In this document: positions 9,384-18,274 of the stretch, one piece after another
How positions within the stretch are numbered: the stretch's first letter is position 1
Layout of the letters: the number at the start of each line of letters is the position of its first letter
The notes under the pieces: generated by a model
What the model was told of the DNA's origin: nothing
Seen by the model: only the letters and a program-made list of their open reading frames with translations
The model's database searches: none
Program-made: the position numbers and the translations under genes
Assembly: GCF_022399565.1 (NCBI RefSeq)
Contig: NZ_JAJTUT010000001.1
Coordinates: 919,336 to 983,335, forward strand
DNA from: Flavobacterium algicola
GTDB taxonomy: Bacteria; Bacteroidota; Bacteroidia; Flavobacteriales; Flavobacteriaceae
Direction of reading: 5' to 3'
DNA length: 64,000 nucleotides

Positions 9384-10516
9384 TATTCGCTTATTAAGGT
9401 TAGTGTCATCGTTTGATTGTGAAGTTCACAAGCTTTGCTACCATTAAATGGCGCCATCTCTCCATAGGAATAAAATCCTGCCAGCGGAACTCGCTCTCCT
9501 AAAACCTCTTTAACCTGCTCTAATTCTTCCTCTACTCTTTGATTCATGACCAATTTTCGACCAATGCAACTTACAATTAATGCAAATTCTGGTTTATTTA
9601 TTCTGTCTTTCATCGCAAATTCAGCAGCAAACTGCGCTCCTTCGGCGATTCCATCTACAGAAGCCATCATCAGCTGTACCTTTGAATTTAGAGGCACGTC
9701 TCCTGCCAAAATCATAGATTGCTCATTATCATCTATATTCAAAATGGTACGCACTACCGGTTCATTCTTTTCTGGTGGAGTAACATTTAAAGGATACAAT
9801 AATGATGCCTGCGGCAACTCGTTTGATTTTTCTCCCAAATATTTTCGGTATAAGTCCAATGCCGGTTGGCCGTCAATCTCATACAGTATATTAGCTTCAG
9901 ACTTTGTAACTATTCGCTCTGGCCCAAAAGGAATCCAACCACCATAACTAGCAAAGGTAATTTCTAATGAATCACCATAGAATCCAATCAAAATCACTTC
10001 TCCCTCTTTTGGATCTTCTTTATAGGAGGCTAATGTCTTTTCAAAACGAGCATCATCACCACACATACCTCCAGTTATTGAAATTGTTGTATCAATATCC
10101 GCCTCAAGTCCATTTATTAATGAACTTCCGTTAACAAAGCTTCCTTCTGAGACTACAAATAAATGTTTCAAATTATCCTTGGGGATTTTAGAGTACAAAA
10201 CTGCTCCTAACTCTTTTGCATTTTTCCCATAATCCAAAACATTTTCACGTTCGATAATAAAGCTAGACTTTTCAAATTCAATTGCAGTTACCGATATACT
10301 TTCATCATTTACATGACAACATATAATTTCTCCTGCCGATGAACCAAATACAATATCATCATAAGGAAATTCAGCTCGAATATTTGCAAGCACTTCTGAA
10401 TTTTCTAACAGATGCCTATTACCAAAAACCAAGACTAAAGGATTCTTTAAAGTTACTTTTTCTTGAAAATAAGTCCACTCATTATTGGACTCTCTGTAGG
10501 CTTGTATAATTTTCAT
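9383..10516 (-). CDS. FIST-domain protein (NosP-like NO/haem sensor candidate)
   Basis: 377 residues with a FIST_N domain (about 25-215; PLVLVFGNRHLL, IVFGSSAGEIICC, SITGGMCGDD, FASYGGWIPFGPERIVT) followed by FIST_C (about 225-365; ALIVSCIGRKLVM, VPLAGFYSYGEMAPF). No signal peptide or membrane segment is present. FIST proteins are cytoplasmic sensory modules; a subset called NosP binds haem and nitric oxide and regulates a neighbouring histidine kinase. Its stop overlaps the start of such a kinase by one base. It follows the H-NOXA kinase gene by 72 nt, a longer gap than elsewhere in the operon. The FIST call is firm. Haem/NO binding is inferred from neighbours, since I could not identify a haem-ligand histidine with certainty. 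Confidence 0.88.
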   Translation of the reverse strand: MKIIQAYRESNNEWTYFQEKVTLKNPLVLVFGNRHLLENSEVLANIRAEFPYDDIVFGSSAGEIICCHVNDESISVTAIEFEKSSFIIERENVLDYGKNAKELGAVLYSKIPKDNLKHLFVVSEGSFVNGSSLINGLEADIDTTISITGGMCGDDARFEKTLASYKEDPKEGEVILIGFYGDSLEITFASYGGWIPFGPERIVTKSEANILYEIDGQPALDLYRKYLGEKSNELPQASLLYPLNVTPPEKNEPVVRTILNIDDNEQSMILAGDVPLNSKVQLMMASVDGIAEGAQFAAEFAMKDRINKPEFALIVSCIGRKLVMNQRVEEELEQVKEVLGERVPLAGFYSYGEMAPFNGSKACELHNQTMTLTLISE

Positions 10517-10588
10517 AGTCTTTGTTTGTGCGGTTAGTATAGTAAATTCTTCTTATTTATCGAAATGCAAGCGGAATAATTAACTGAT

Positions 10589-12886
10589 TTATTTGTTTAA
10601 TTTGATGAAGAAGGTCGTTCCTTTTCCTACCTCACTTTCTAACCAAATCTCTCCTTTGTAAAACTGTACAATTTTTTTCACGATTGACAGTCCTAATCCT
10701 GTGGAATGCTTACTAGTGGTAAACGCTTTAAAAGTTTCGAATATCTTGGCATGAATTTCCTTTGGCATTCCTTCTCCATTGTCTTTTACCGAAAACACAT
10801 AATAGCTGTCAAACTCTTCTGAAGCAATCTCAACTAGTCCGTTTTCTTTGTCAATATAATTGACTGCATTGCCAATCAAATTTTGAAACATTTGCTGAAT
10901 ACGAAAACGATCTGCCTTAATTACGGGCATTTGATTATTAATTCTAATTTTGATATGCTCGGGAACATGAATAATATCAATAATTGTATTTACAATATCG
11001 CTTGTATCTACGTTCTCACTTTTTGTCTCTTCTTTATCTATCTTAGAATACGTTAATATACCTTCGATTAGATGGTCCATTTTTTCAACTTTATTTTCGA
11101 TTAAAGAAAAATACTTACTGGTGTCGATTGTAAAATTTTCTTGATTCTCTTCTTTGATCCAACTAATCAATGAATTGATACTTCGTAGAGGAGATTTTAA
11201 ATCATGTGAAACTATTTGAGCATAGTCTTCTAATTCTTTATTCGTTTTGGCTAAGGCAGTTATCAATCCTTCTTTTTGTTCTTCCAAAATCTTCTGAGCG
11301 GTTATATCTTCTTCAATTGCAAAGAATTTGGTTATTGCACCTTCTTTATCATAAAGCGCCTGTCCTTGAATACGTACCCAATACTTCCGTTTGTTTTTTG
11401 AATAATTTATTAATTCACAATTAAAAGGAAGCCCTTTTGATAACTGTCCTCCTAGATAGGCTATTGTTTCTTGATTTGAACCTTCTCCCTGTAGCAAATT
11501 ACCTGGCTTTCTACCTAAAATTTCCTCCTCAGAATAACCCGACATCTTGAAAAAGCTTGTATTTGCCCATTCTATATTGCCTTTTGCATCGCATACAATT
11601 ACTGCATTAATATTTTTTTCGGCAATTAGTGATAATAGATAGAGCTGTTGTTCCTGTTCTTTTTGTGAGGTAATATCAAAATGTATTCCTATCGAACCAA
11701 TTACCTCCCCTTCAATATTATAGTTGGGTGCACCACTTATAAGCCAGGTCTTTTTTTCTTTATTTTTATTAAGAGCTTTTACTTCGTATGAATCGGTAAT
11801 ACCCTCAGAACGCAGTGCTTTCTTGGAATCTAATATTGTCTGACTCTCTGGATCTATAAAAAGAGAATTAGCTTTTTTACCCATCAATTCGTCTAGAGAA
11901 TAACCACTCATCTCTATAAAACTTTGATTGGCCAAGGTGATATTATCTTCTAGGTCGACTTCTATCAAACCTAGATTCATATTAGCAATAATACTTCTGT
12001 ATTTTTCCTTTTCTATCTCAAGACTTTCATCATATGTCTTTTTGAGTGAAATATCTTCTAATATTGCAAAATATTGTGCTGGTTGTCCTTTAGCATCAAA
12101 TATGGGTTGTGCCTTTACTTTTGCCCAAAATGAATTTTCATTTTTGCGAGCATGTTCCAAATCAACTTCAAACGACTTGCCAGAGTAAAAAGCTTCCATC
12201 ATTTTTTTGATTTCTTCTTTGTCCGTTTTATCCGTTTTTCCAATTTCAATTGGAGTACTCCCTATGATTTCTTCTTGAGAAAGTCCTGTAATTCTCTGAA
12301 AAGCATCATTACACCAAAAAATAGTTCCGTCTAATTGCGTAAAGACAACACCATTTCTATTGGCACTAGCCACGTACGAAAGTCGGTTCAGCTCTTCTTT
12401 ATCCTTTTTAAGTTCGTTTTTCTGCCTGTTTATAGTGAGCAACAATTCTTTTAATTCCTTCGAGCTATTTTCTGCATTATTAAGTACATGTAATAAATCT
12501 AACGAAGGATCGTGATGTGCAAAGTCAGTAACTGTCAATTGTCTATTGACTACCTCTGTCATTGTTGTAAACCAAGGCGATCCTACAAACAATACAGAAT
12601 CATCTAGCAATTCAAATTGACCACGAAGTAAAAGTTTATTTTCTGTCAGCTCCATTAAAATATGCTGATCTGTATTTTGAGTAATCTCATCAAAAGCAAT
12701 AACCTCTAAATGTGGTCTTTTGATTTCGAAAAAATCAATTAGCAAACTTCCTTTTTTGAGATGAGGACAAACTTTTGCTATACTTTTTCCGAAATTTAAG
12801 ATTCTTAAATCGGAACTGATCTGGATATAGAACGGAAATAATCTATTAAAACTGTCTTGATTAAATTTTATTCCTAAACTATCCAT
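10589..12886 (-). CDS. H-NOXA-PAS-PAS-PAS histidine kinase (H-NOX partner kinase)
   Basis: 765 residues, soluble. Residues 10-140 match the H-NOX-associated (HNOBA) domain known from soluble guanylate cyclases and H-NOX kinases: FPFYIQISSDLRILNFG, VGSPWFTTMTEV and FAHHDPSLDLLHVLNN are its hallmarks. Residues about 140-170 are coiled coil. Three PAS domains follow (about 172-285, 295-415 and 420-535), each ending in a PAC segment. The HisKA acceptor is H561 in IVSHDLKSPLRS, and the HATPase domain ends the protein (NLIGNAVNYID, VKDNGEGMP, STGLGLSIVKKI). The gene starts 4 nt after the H-NOX gene. H-NOX proteins are known to modulate such kinases on binding NO, so this is very probably the direct partner. 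It lacks a receiver domain. Confidence 0.93.
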   Translation of the reverse strand: MDSLGIKFNQDSFNRLFPFYIQISSDLRILNFGKSIAKVCPHLKKGSLLIDFFEIKRPHLEVIAFDEITQNTDQHILMELTENKLLLRGQFELLDDSVLFVGSPWFTTMTEVVNRQLTVTDFAHHDPSLDLLHVLNNAENSSKELKELLLTINRQKNELKKDKEELNRLSYVASANRNGVVFTQLDGTIFWCNDAFQRITGLSQEEIIGSTPIEIGKTDKTDKEEIKKMMEAFYSGKSFEVDLEHARKNENSFWAKVKAQPIFDAKGQPAQYFAILEDISLKKTYDESLEIEKEKYRSIIANMNLGLIEVDLEDNITLANQSFIEMSGYSLDELMGKKANSLFIDPESQTILDSKKALRSEGITDSYEVKALNKNKEKKTWLISGAPNYNIEGEVIGSIGIHFDITSQKEQEQQLYLLSLIAEKNINAVIVCDAKGNIEWANTSFFKMSGYSEEEILGRKPGNLLQGEGSNQETIAYLGGQLSKGLPFNCELINYSKNKRKYWVRIQGQALYDKEGAITKFFAIEEDITAQKILEEQKEGLITALAKTNKELEDYAQIVSHDLKSPLRSINSLISWIKEENQENFTIDTSKYFSLIENKVEKMDHLIEGILTYSKIDKEETKSENVDTSDIVNTIIDIIHVPEHIKIRINNQMPVIKADRFRIQQMFQNLIGNAVNYIDKENGLVEIASEEFDSYYVFSVKDNGEGMPKEIHAKIFETFKAFTTSKHSTGLGLSIVKKIVQFYKGEIWLESEVGKGTTFFIKLNK

Positions 12887-12890
12887 CTTT

Positions 12891-13433
12891 TTACCAATTT
12901 ATCTTGAATATTTCATGTGAACTCCCTTCATTTCTAGACTGTAATAACTCTAGAGTAACGGGAGCATTATATAATTGTCCTAGTCCTTGTAAAATTCCTC
13001 GAACAAAATCTTGCAGACCTTCACGTTTTGAGAAATAGTGCAAATGCAACCCTGCTTCTTCGACATCTGTAACTTTAAATTCAGGAGGACTCAACTTTGG
13101 ATAGATTAACATAACTCGATTGTGAAAATTAGGTAAATTCACCAAGAAATCACGTAAATTATTACCACCAGATTCCAATAATCCTGGATATTTATCTTTG
13201 GTTGTGCGCATTACCCACCATTCGCCAAAAGTTACCAAAACATCATTCAAAGACATGTCCATCTCTTCCGATACAGCAGTGGCGATTTTATAGGTTACAT
13301 CATCATCGTAAATCTCATTACTAAGAAAAAAATCTATATCCACTCCACTTCTCAGATGAATAGCGTCCCATTTGTCTTGTCCAAAATTGGCAACAACCAA
13401 ATCTTCAATGGATTTATTTACAATTCCGTACAT
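12891..13433 (-). CDS. H-NOX (haem-nitric oxide/oxygen binding) protein
   Basis: 180 residues, the usual length of a stand-alone H-NOX domain. It opens with MYGIVNKSIEDLVVANFG, the family's conserved start. The proximal haem ligand is H104 in PNFHNRVMLIYP, followed by the conserved proline pair in KLSPPEF. The haem-propionate motif YxSxR is intact as Y133, S135 and R137 (HYFSKREG). All residues needed for haem binding are therefore present. H-NOX proteins sense NO in the cytoplasm and regulate a kinase or cyclase encoded beside them; here the kinase gene begins 4 nt downstream. A single-domain receiver gene lies 7 nt upstream. Whether this H-NOX also binds oxygen depends on a distal pocket tyrosine that I cannot place by eye. 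Confidence 0.95.
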   Translation of the reverse strand: MYGIVNKSIEDLVVANFGQDKWDAIHLRSGVDIDFFLSNEIYDDDVTYKIATAVSEEMDMSLNDVLVTFGEWWVMRTTKDKYPGLLESGGNNLRDFLVNLPNFHNRVMLIYPKLSPPEFKVTDVEEAGLHLHYFSKREGLQDFVRGILQGLGQLYNAPVTLELLQSRNEGSSHEIFKINW

Positions 13434-13440
13434 ATCTTAC

Positions 13441-13854
13441 TTAGTTTGTGATTAATTCATTCAAACTCCAATACTCTACCAACTTAGTAATTCGCTCCAC
13501 ATAATCATCGTATTTCAAAGGTTTAATTACGTAACCTGCAATACCTATGCGGTAACATTCTAAAAGATCTTTTTGATTATTAGAAGTAGATAATATTATT
13601 GTTGGAATGTATTTTAAATAATCATCCGCTTTCAAAATTCCCAAAAATTCAATACCATTAATCTTGGGCATATTTAAATCCAAAACAATGATATCTGGAA
13701 CAACATCTTTTACTTTAAGAATCTCTATGGCAGCCTCACCATTATTAGCCTCAATAATTTTATGATTTAATTTTAGTGATCCAACTACTCTGTTGAATTT
13801 CATTACTTCAATTTCATCGTCTTCTATTAAAAGTATATTTAACGCCTTGCTCAT
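13441..13854 (-). CDS. Single-domain response regulator, first gene of the NO-signalling operon
   Basis: 137 residues forming one receiver domain and nothing else. The acid pocket is LLIEDDE (D12, D13), the phospho-acceptor is D59 in IIVLDLNMP, the switch threonine or serine is in TIILSTSN, and the lysine is in AGYVIKPLKYDDY. It resembles the Rcp1/CheY-like regulators that accept phosphate from PAS-type kinases. It lies 7 nt upstream of the H-NOX gene. With no output domain it either acts by protein contact or serves as a phosphate shuttle from the kinases to the Hpt protein encoded further down. No clear TAnnTTTG promoter was found upstream; a near match with a one-base longer gap lies around 13951-13959. 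Confidence 0.92.
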   Translation of the reverse strand: MSKALNILLIEDDEIEVMKFNRVVGSLKLNHKIIEANNGEAAIEILKVKDVVPDIIVLDLNMPKINGIEFLGILKADDYLKYIPTIILSTSNNQKDLLECYRIGIAGYVIKPLKYDDYVERITKLVEYWSLNELITN

Positions 13855-13974
13855 GGTATCTTGATAATAAGTTTGAAATTAAAGATACCTATTATGTAGC
13901 AAAAGCGTTAAATGTATTCGCTGCATTTTCTAACTTGGTAGTTGAATGGTCAAAATGTATCGACGAATGGTAAA

Positions 13975-14340
13975 TTATTCGTTTAAAATTTCAATTTGCA
14001 TCTTTTTAGTCAGGCTGTTAAATACAAGCTCATAGGAATGTTCTATTAATTCTTTGACCATTAAATCATTTACCTCCTGATTGAGTGCAACTGTGTTCCA
14101 ATGTACCTTACTCATGTGGTAGCCTGGCACTATAGAATCGTATTCTGCACGTAATTCTTGTGCACGTTCCGGATTGCATTTAAGATTGATCGATGGTGCA
14201 TTTTGTTCCCATTGAAGTAAGGAAGTCAAAGCGAACATTTTACCTCCTACTTTAAAAACTAAAGTATTCTTATCGAATGGAAAATGCTCTGTAACTCCGT
14301 TTTTCGAAAGACAAAATTCATAGTATGTTTCCAGATTCAT
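13975..14340 (-). CDS. MmcQ/YjbR family protein
   Basis: 121 residues, the normal length for the MmcQ/YjbR family. Recognisable segments are NLETYYEFCLSKNGVTEHFP at the start, LVFKVGGKMFAL in the beta sheet, SINLKCNPERAQELR, and VPGYHMSKVHWNTVAL in the second half. The fold is related to phenylalanyl-tRNA synthetase and winged DNA-binding domains, and members are described as possible DNA-binding proteins without an established role. It stands alone between the H-NOX operon and hemW on the same strand, with gaps of about 90-120 nt on each side. Confidence 0.9.
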   Translation of the reverse strand: MNLETYYEFCLSKNGVTEHFPFDKNTLVFKVGGKMFALTSLLQWEQNAPSINLKCNPERAQELRAEYDSIVPGYHMSKVHWNTVALNQEVNDLMVKELIEHSYELVFNSLTKKMQIEILNE

Positions 14341-14427
14341 ATTGAATATCTTTTGGTTGATTTCGACTAGCTAACTTTAGTCGTAGTTTTTCAAATTTGT
14401 AGTTTATGCTGGTCGATATTTTACTGA

Positions 14428-15555
14428 TTAATTAAGATAAAACAAATCACTTGCAATACCGTCTGTTAAAAACTTACCTTTTAATGTTGGCCTAAGGATG
14501 TTGTTTTCTATAATTAGCAAATCATCAGACAAGAATTTATTAGACTGCTTTTGTAAATAATTTAAATAAGTATTTCCAAATTCAGCTTCAATCCGCTCTA
14601 GAGAAACTCCCCAAATAGTTCGTAAACCAGTCATAATATATTCATTATAACGATCTGTAGTTGATAGTGTTTCTGTCTCGCTCGGAAGCGTACCATTCTC
14701 TAAATCTTTTAAATACAATGCATTGTTGGCTACATTCCAACTTCGCGACTTTCCATCATAACTGTGGGCAGAAGGCCCGACACCTATGTATTTTTTGCCC
14801 AACCAATAACTAGAATTGTTTTTAGAAAAATAGTTCTCTTTCCCAAAATTAGATAATTCGTAATGAATAAAATCCTGATTTTGTAGCCTATCTACCAATA
14901 GTAAAAAATGTTGTTGTGCTAGATCATCGTTGGGAGCTGCTATTTTACCAGTCTGGATTAATTTTTTTAAAGCCGTTTTGGGTTCGACAGTTAGTGCATA
15001 ACTTGAGATATGGGGAATATCAAATTGTAAAGCAGTATCAATATTCTCTTTCCAGCGATCACTTGTCATTCCAGGTACTCCGTAGATTAAATCTATAGAG
15101 ATATTATCAAAATACTGCGTAGCGATTTGCAAACACTTTTTGGCTTCGGTTGCATTATGGGCGCGATTCATCATCTTCAAGTCATCTTCAAAAAAAGACT
15201 GGATTCCGATGCTCAATCGGTTAATTTTACTTTTCGAAAAATCAATAATTCGCTCTTCGGTCAAATCATCTGGATTGGCTTCCAATGTGATTTCAGCGTT
15301 CTCAATTACTTTATAGTTGGCATAAACTGCTTCTATCAAATAATTAAGTTCATCCAACGATAAGACAGAGGGTGTTCCTCCACCAAAATAAATTGTCTCG
15401 ACTTGTTCATTTATTGATTCATTTTTTCGCATGCTGATTTCCTTGGCAATAGCCAAAATCATTTCGTCTTTCTTCTTCATTGAAGTCGAAAAATGAAAGT
15501 CGCAATAATGGCAAGCTTGCTTGCAGAAAGGAATATGGATATAAATGCCAGACAT
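14428..15555 (-). CDS. hemW: HemW-like radical SAM haem chaperone
   Basis: 375 residues. The radical SAM cluster motif CX3CX2C is at C11, C15 and C18 (PFCKQACHYCDF), followed by the family's YFGGGTPSVL, ITLEANPDDL and LSIGIQSFFEDDL segments. The C-terminal HemW domain includes NNSSYWLGKKYIGVGPSAHS. HemW proteins were long annotated as oxygen-independent coproporphyrinogen oxidases but are now regarded as haem chaperones. It sits close to the H-NOX/FIST operon, which needs haem, but a separate operon and an intervening MmcQ gene make this most likely coincidental. Start chosen at the ATG giving the standard MSGIYIHIPFC opening. Confidence 0.93.
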   Translation of the reverse strand: MSGIYIHIPFCKQACHYCDFHFSTSMKKKDEMILAIAKEISMRKNESINEQVETIYFGGGTPSVLSLDELNYLIEAVYANYKVIENAEITLEANPDDLTEERIIDFSKSKINRLSIGIQSFFEDDLKMMNRAHNATEAKKCLQIATQYFDNISIDLIYGVPGMTSDRWKENIDTALQFDIPHISSYALTVEPKTALKKLIQTGKIAAPNDDLAQQHFLLLVDRLQNQDFIHYELSNFGKENYFSKNNSSYWLGKKYIGVGPSAHSYDGKSRSWNVANNALYLKDLENGTLPSETETLSTTDRYNEYIMTGLRTIWGVSLERIEAEFGNTYLNYLQKQSNKFLSDDLLIIENNILRPTLKGKFLTDGIASDLFYLN

Positions 15556-15617
15556 ATTATTTTGTATTCAGTCACGGTTTAATTTGCAGTACATAAACCA
15601 AAAATTAAAATCGTAAC

Positions 15618-16172
15618 CTATTTTTTTACACGAGCTTCGTTATTTTTTACAAAAGCGTCCCAGCCGCTATAACTCTTTTCTCCAATCACTTTACCTGAGT
15701 TAAAATAGTGGCAAACTGCAGCTGCCAATCCATCGGTAGAGTCTAGATTTTTTGGAAGTACTTTTAATCCTAGAAGTTGTTGCAGCATTTTGGCTACTTG
15801 TTCTTTACTAGCATTTCCGTTTCCGGTAACAGCCATCTTTATCTTTTTGGGTTCGTATTCTGTAATAGGAATATCTCTCGACAGTCCCGCTGCCATAGCA
15901 ACACCTTGTGCACGACCTAATTTTAGCATTGACTGCACATTTTTCCCGAAAAAAGGAGCTTCGATAGCTATTTCGTCAGGATTGTGTGTGTCTATCAATT
16001 CGATAGTACGTTCAAAAATTATTTTTAATTTTTGATAATGGTTATCATATTTAGAGAGTTGCAATTCGTTGAGTTGTACAAATTCCATTTTTTTATTAAT
16101 GACCCGAATGATACCAAAACCCATAATTGTAGTTCCTGGATCAATCCCTAATATGATACGTTCGTTTGCCAA
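15618..16172 (-). CDS. ruvC: Holliday junction endodeoxyribonuclease RuvC
   Basis: 184 residues, as usual for RuvC. The catalytic acidic residues are visible: D11 in [14 protein letters not shown]71 in [10 protein letters not shown], and D144/D147 in [15 protein letters not shown]. RuvC dimers resolve Holliday junctions made by RuvAB during recombinational repair. The gene diverges from the flippase-like gene at 16226 across a 53-bp gap, so the two promoters must overlap or be very close. Only 62 nt separate it from hemW on the same strand, which would allow cotranscription. Confidence 0.95.
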   Translation of the reverse strand: MANERIILGIDPGTTIMGFGIIRVINKKMEFVQLNELQLSKYDNHYQKLKIIFERTIELIDTHNPDEIAIEAPFFGKNVQSMLKLGRAQGVAMAAGLSRDIPITEYEPKKIKMAVTGNGNASKEQVAKMLQQLLGLKVLPKNLDSTDGLAAAVCHYFNSGKVIGEKSYSGWDAFVKNNEARVKK

Positions 16173-16225
16173 AAGATTTTATTAATTTAATGTTTCGAGT
16201 TTAAACTTTTACGTTCTTTGCACTC

Positions 16226-17182
16226 ATGATTTCAATTCCTCACAAAACTAAGCAATTCCTTGTACTTCTAGTCAAAATTTTGATTGTGGGTGGCGCTTTT
16301 TATTTCATTTACAACCAGCTTGCCAACAATGACAAACTAGATTGGGCTCAATTTATTTCGATCTTTAACAAAAATAAATCGGTTACTGGAGTTGGATTTT
16401 TATTATTGTTAAGTGTCTTGAATCGCTACTTTGAGATTTTAAAATGGCAAAACCTTGCTTCATTTATAAAACCTATCACAGTGAGGGAGGCAACAAAGCA
16501 GGTACTCGCGGCTCTAACCGCTGGAATCTTTACCCCCAACGGTGTGGGCGAATACGCGGGTAAAGCACTTTACTATGAAAAGAACGAAACCAAACAAGTT
16601 ATTTTTCTAAACCTCATTTGCAACGGTATTCAAATGGTGCTCACGATAATTATTGGATTATTTGGATTACTATATTACAATGCCCTTTATAATGTAATCA
16701 CTACAAAGACAGTCGGTTTTATATTCTTGGCTTTGCTAATAATAGTTGCACTTATCTTTTCGATTAAAAAAATCACTATTAAAGGATATTCTATCGAAAA
16801 ATTAATTCGTAAAATAAATGAAATTCCGAAACGCATACACCAAAAGAACATCTTTTTGGGAATCTGTCGCTACCTGGTTTTTTCGCATCAATATTATTTT
16901 TTATTTATAGCTTTTGATGTCGATTTACCTTATTTGACTTTAATGTCGGCTGTTACTAGTGTTTATTTTCTAGCCTCCTCTTTACCTACTTTTCAGTTTT
17001 TAGATTTTGCAGTAAAAGGAAGCGTAGCGATTTATTTCTTCGGAATTCTTGGTGTAAACGAGTGGGTAATTATTTTCGTCTCTACCTTGATGTGGTTTTT
17101 AAATGTTGTAATTCCTGTAATATTTGGTAGCTTTTATGTTCTAAATTTCAAAACTTCTCGCAACACTACCAACCAAATTTAA
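16226..17182 (+). CDS. Lysylphosphatidylglycerol-synthase-TM/UPF0104 family membrane protein
   Basis: 318 residues with about eight hydrophobic segments. Conserved family elements include the first helix (FLVLLVKILIVGGAFYFIYN), LLLSVLNRYFEILKWQNL, the glycine-rich TAGIFTPNGVGEYAGKALYY loop, and SLPTFQFLDFAVKGSVA. Members are related to the flippase part of MprF and to AglD/YbhN proteins and are thought to move or bind lipids. It lacks the soluble aminoacyl-transferase domain of MprF. The GT2 gene starts 9 nt after its stop, so the pair is an operon and may act together on a lipid-linked sugar. Confidence 0.82.
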   Translation: MISIPHKTKQFLVLLVKILIVGGAFYFIYNQLANNDKLDWAQFISIFNKNKSVTGVGFLLLLSVLNRYFEILKWQNLASFIKPITVREATKQVLAALTAGIFTPNGVGEYAGKALYYEKNETKQVIFLNLICNGIQMVLTIIIGLFGLLYYNALYNVITTKTVGFIFLALLIIVALIFSIKKITIKGYSIEKLIRKINEIPKRIHQKNIFLGICRYLVFSHQYYFLFIAFDVDLPYLTLMSAVTSVYFLASSLPTFQFLDFAVKGSVAIYFFGILGVNEWVIIFVSTLMWFLNVVIPVIFGSFYVLNFKTSRNTTNQI

Positions 17183-17191
17183 AAGTACATT

Positions 17192-18274
17192 ATGTTTGCA
17201 GTTGTTGTATTTATATTCATGTATTATTTTGCCGTACTTGCTCTGGTTTATGGCTTTGCAAAAATAAAGGAACCGTTACAATCTGATGTTGCACCAAAAA
17301 CAAAATTTTCGATAATTGTACCTTTTCGAAATGAAGAGCACAACCTACCTACACTTTTGAACAGTATAGCGCTACTCAATTATCCCGTTAATCTTTTTGA
17401 AGTAATTTTGGTCGACGACGATTCAATAGATACCTTTTTAGTTCCAAATCACAAGTTTAAAATTAAATTAATTGTAAATAAAAGGATATCAAAATCCCCC
17501 AAGAAAGACGCTATTGTAACCGCAATGCAAACCGTAACGAGCGATTGGGTAATCACCACCGATGCCGATTGCATAGTTTCTATAAACTGGCTAGCAACTC
17601 TAGATCAATATATCCAAAATAATGAAGTAAAAATGGTTGCTGGAGCGGTCGATTATCAATGTAATAATTCATTTCTACATCATTTTCAGCAATTGGACTT
17701 AGCAAGTTTACAAGGCGCTACAATTGGCAGTTTCGGAGTACGAAATGGTTTTATGTGCAACGGTGCTAATTTTGCCTATTCGAAAACTTTCTTTTTTGAA
17801 TTAAATGGGTTTGAAGGTAATAACTCAATTGCAAGCGGAGACGATGTTTTTTTACTTCAAAAAGCCATTGCTTATGCATCAGATCAAGTGCACTACTTAA
17901 AGTCGCAAGAGACAATTATCACAACAAAACCATTGAATGATTGGCAATCACTGTTTTATCAAAGAGTGCGTTGGGCCGCCAAAACGAGTTCTTACCATAG
18001 CACATTTGGAAAACTCTTAGGAATATTTGTTTTCACTGGAAACCTATCTATAATATTGGCATTTTATTTTTTAGGTTTCTGGATCGCGCTACTCCTATTT
18101 ACAGTCAAGGTTTGCATCGACACAATGCTGATTGTCAGGACCAATAAATTTTTAAGGTCGCGTAATCAGTTTTTAATCACAAGTAGTATTCTCTATCCGT
18201 TTTGGTCGGTGACGGTCGCTGTTTACAGTATTTTTGGCAGCTATAAATGGAAAGGTCGGTCGTTTTCTAAATAG
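17192..18274 (+). CDS. Membrane-bound glycosyltransferase family 2 protein
   Basis: 360 residues. An N-terminal helix anchors a GT2 catalytic domain (KFSIIVPFRNEEHNLPTLLN, EVILVDDDS, WVITTDADC with the DxD motif, GDDVFLLQKA, and FYQRVRWAAKTSS matching the QxxRW-type motif). Three hydrophobic segments close the protein. This is the layout of processive or lipid-glycan GT2 enzymes of the inner membrane. It is cotranscribed with the upstream flippase-like gene. Its last codons overlap the last codons of the convergent DUF4184 gene by 8 nt. Confidence 0.88.
   Translation: MFAVVVFIFMYYFAVLALVYGFAKIKEPLQSDVAPKTKFSIIVPFRNEEHNLPTLLNSIALLNYPVNLFEVILVDDDSIDTFLVPNHKFKIKLIVNKRISKSPKKDAIVTAMQTVTSDWVITTDADCIVSINWLATLDQYIQNNEVKMVAGAVDYQCNNSFLHHFQQLDLASLQGATIGSFGVRNGFMCNGANFAYSKTFFFELNGFEGNNSIASGDDVFLLQKAIAYASDQVHYLKSQETIITTKPLNDWQSLFYQRVRWAAKTSSYHSTFGKLLGIFVFTGNLSIILAFYFLGFWIALLLFTVKVCIDTMLIVRTNKFLRSRNQFLITSSILYPFWSVTVAVYSIFGSYKWKGRSFSK

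Noticed and set aside
14428..15555. HemW as a dedicated haem supplier for the H-NOX/FIST operon
   Set aside because: It is in a different transcription unit, separated by the MmcQ gene, and hemW is a widespread housekeeping gene; closeness alone is not evidence.
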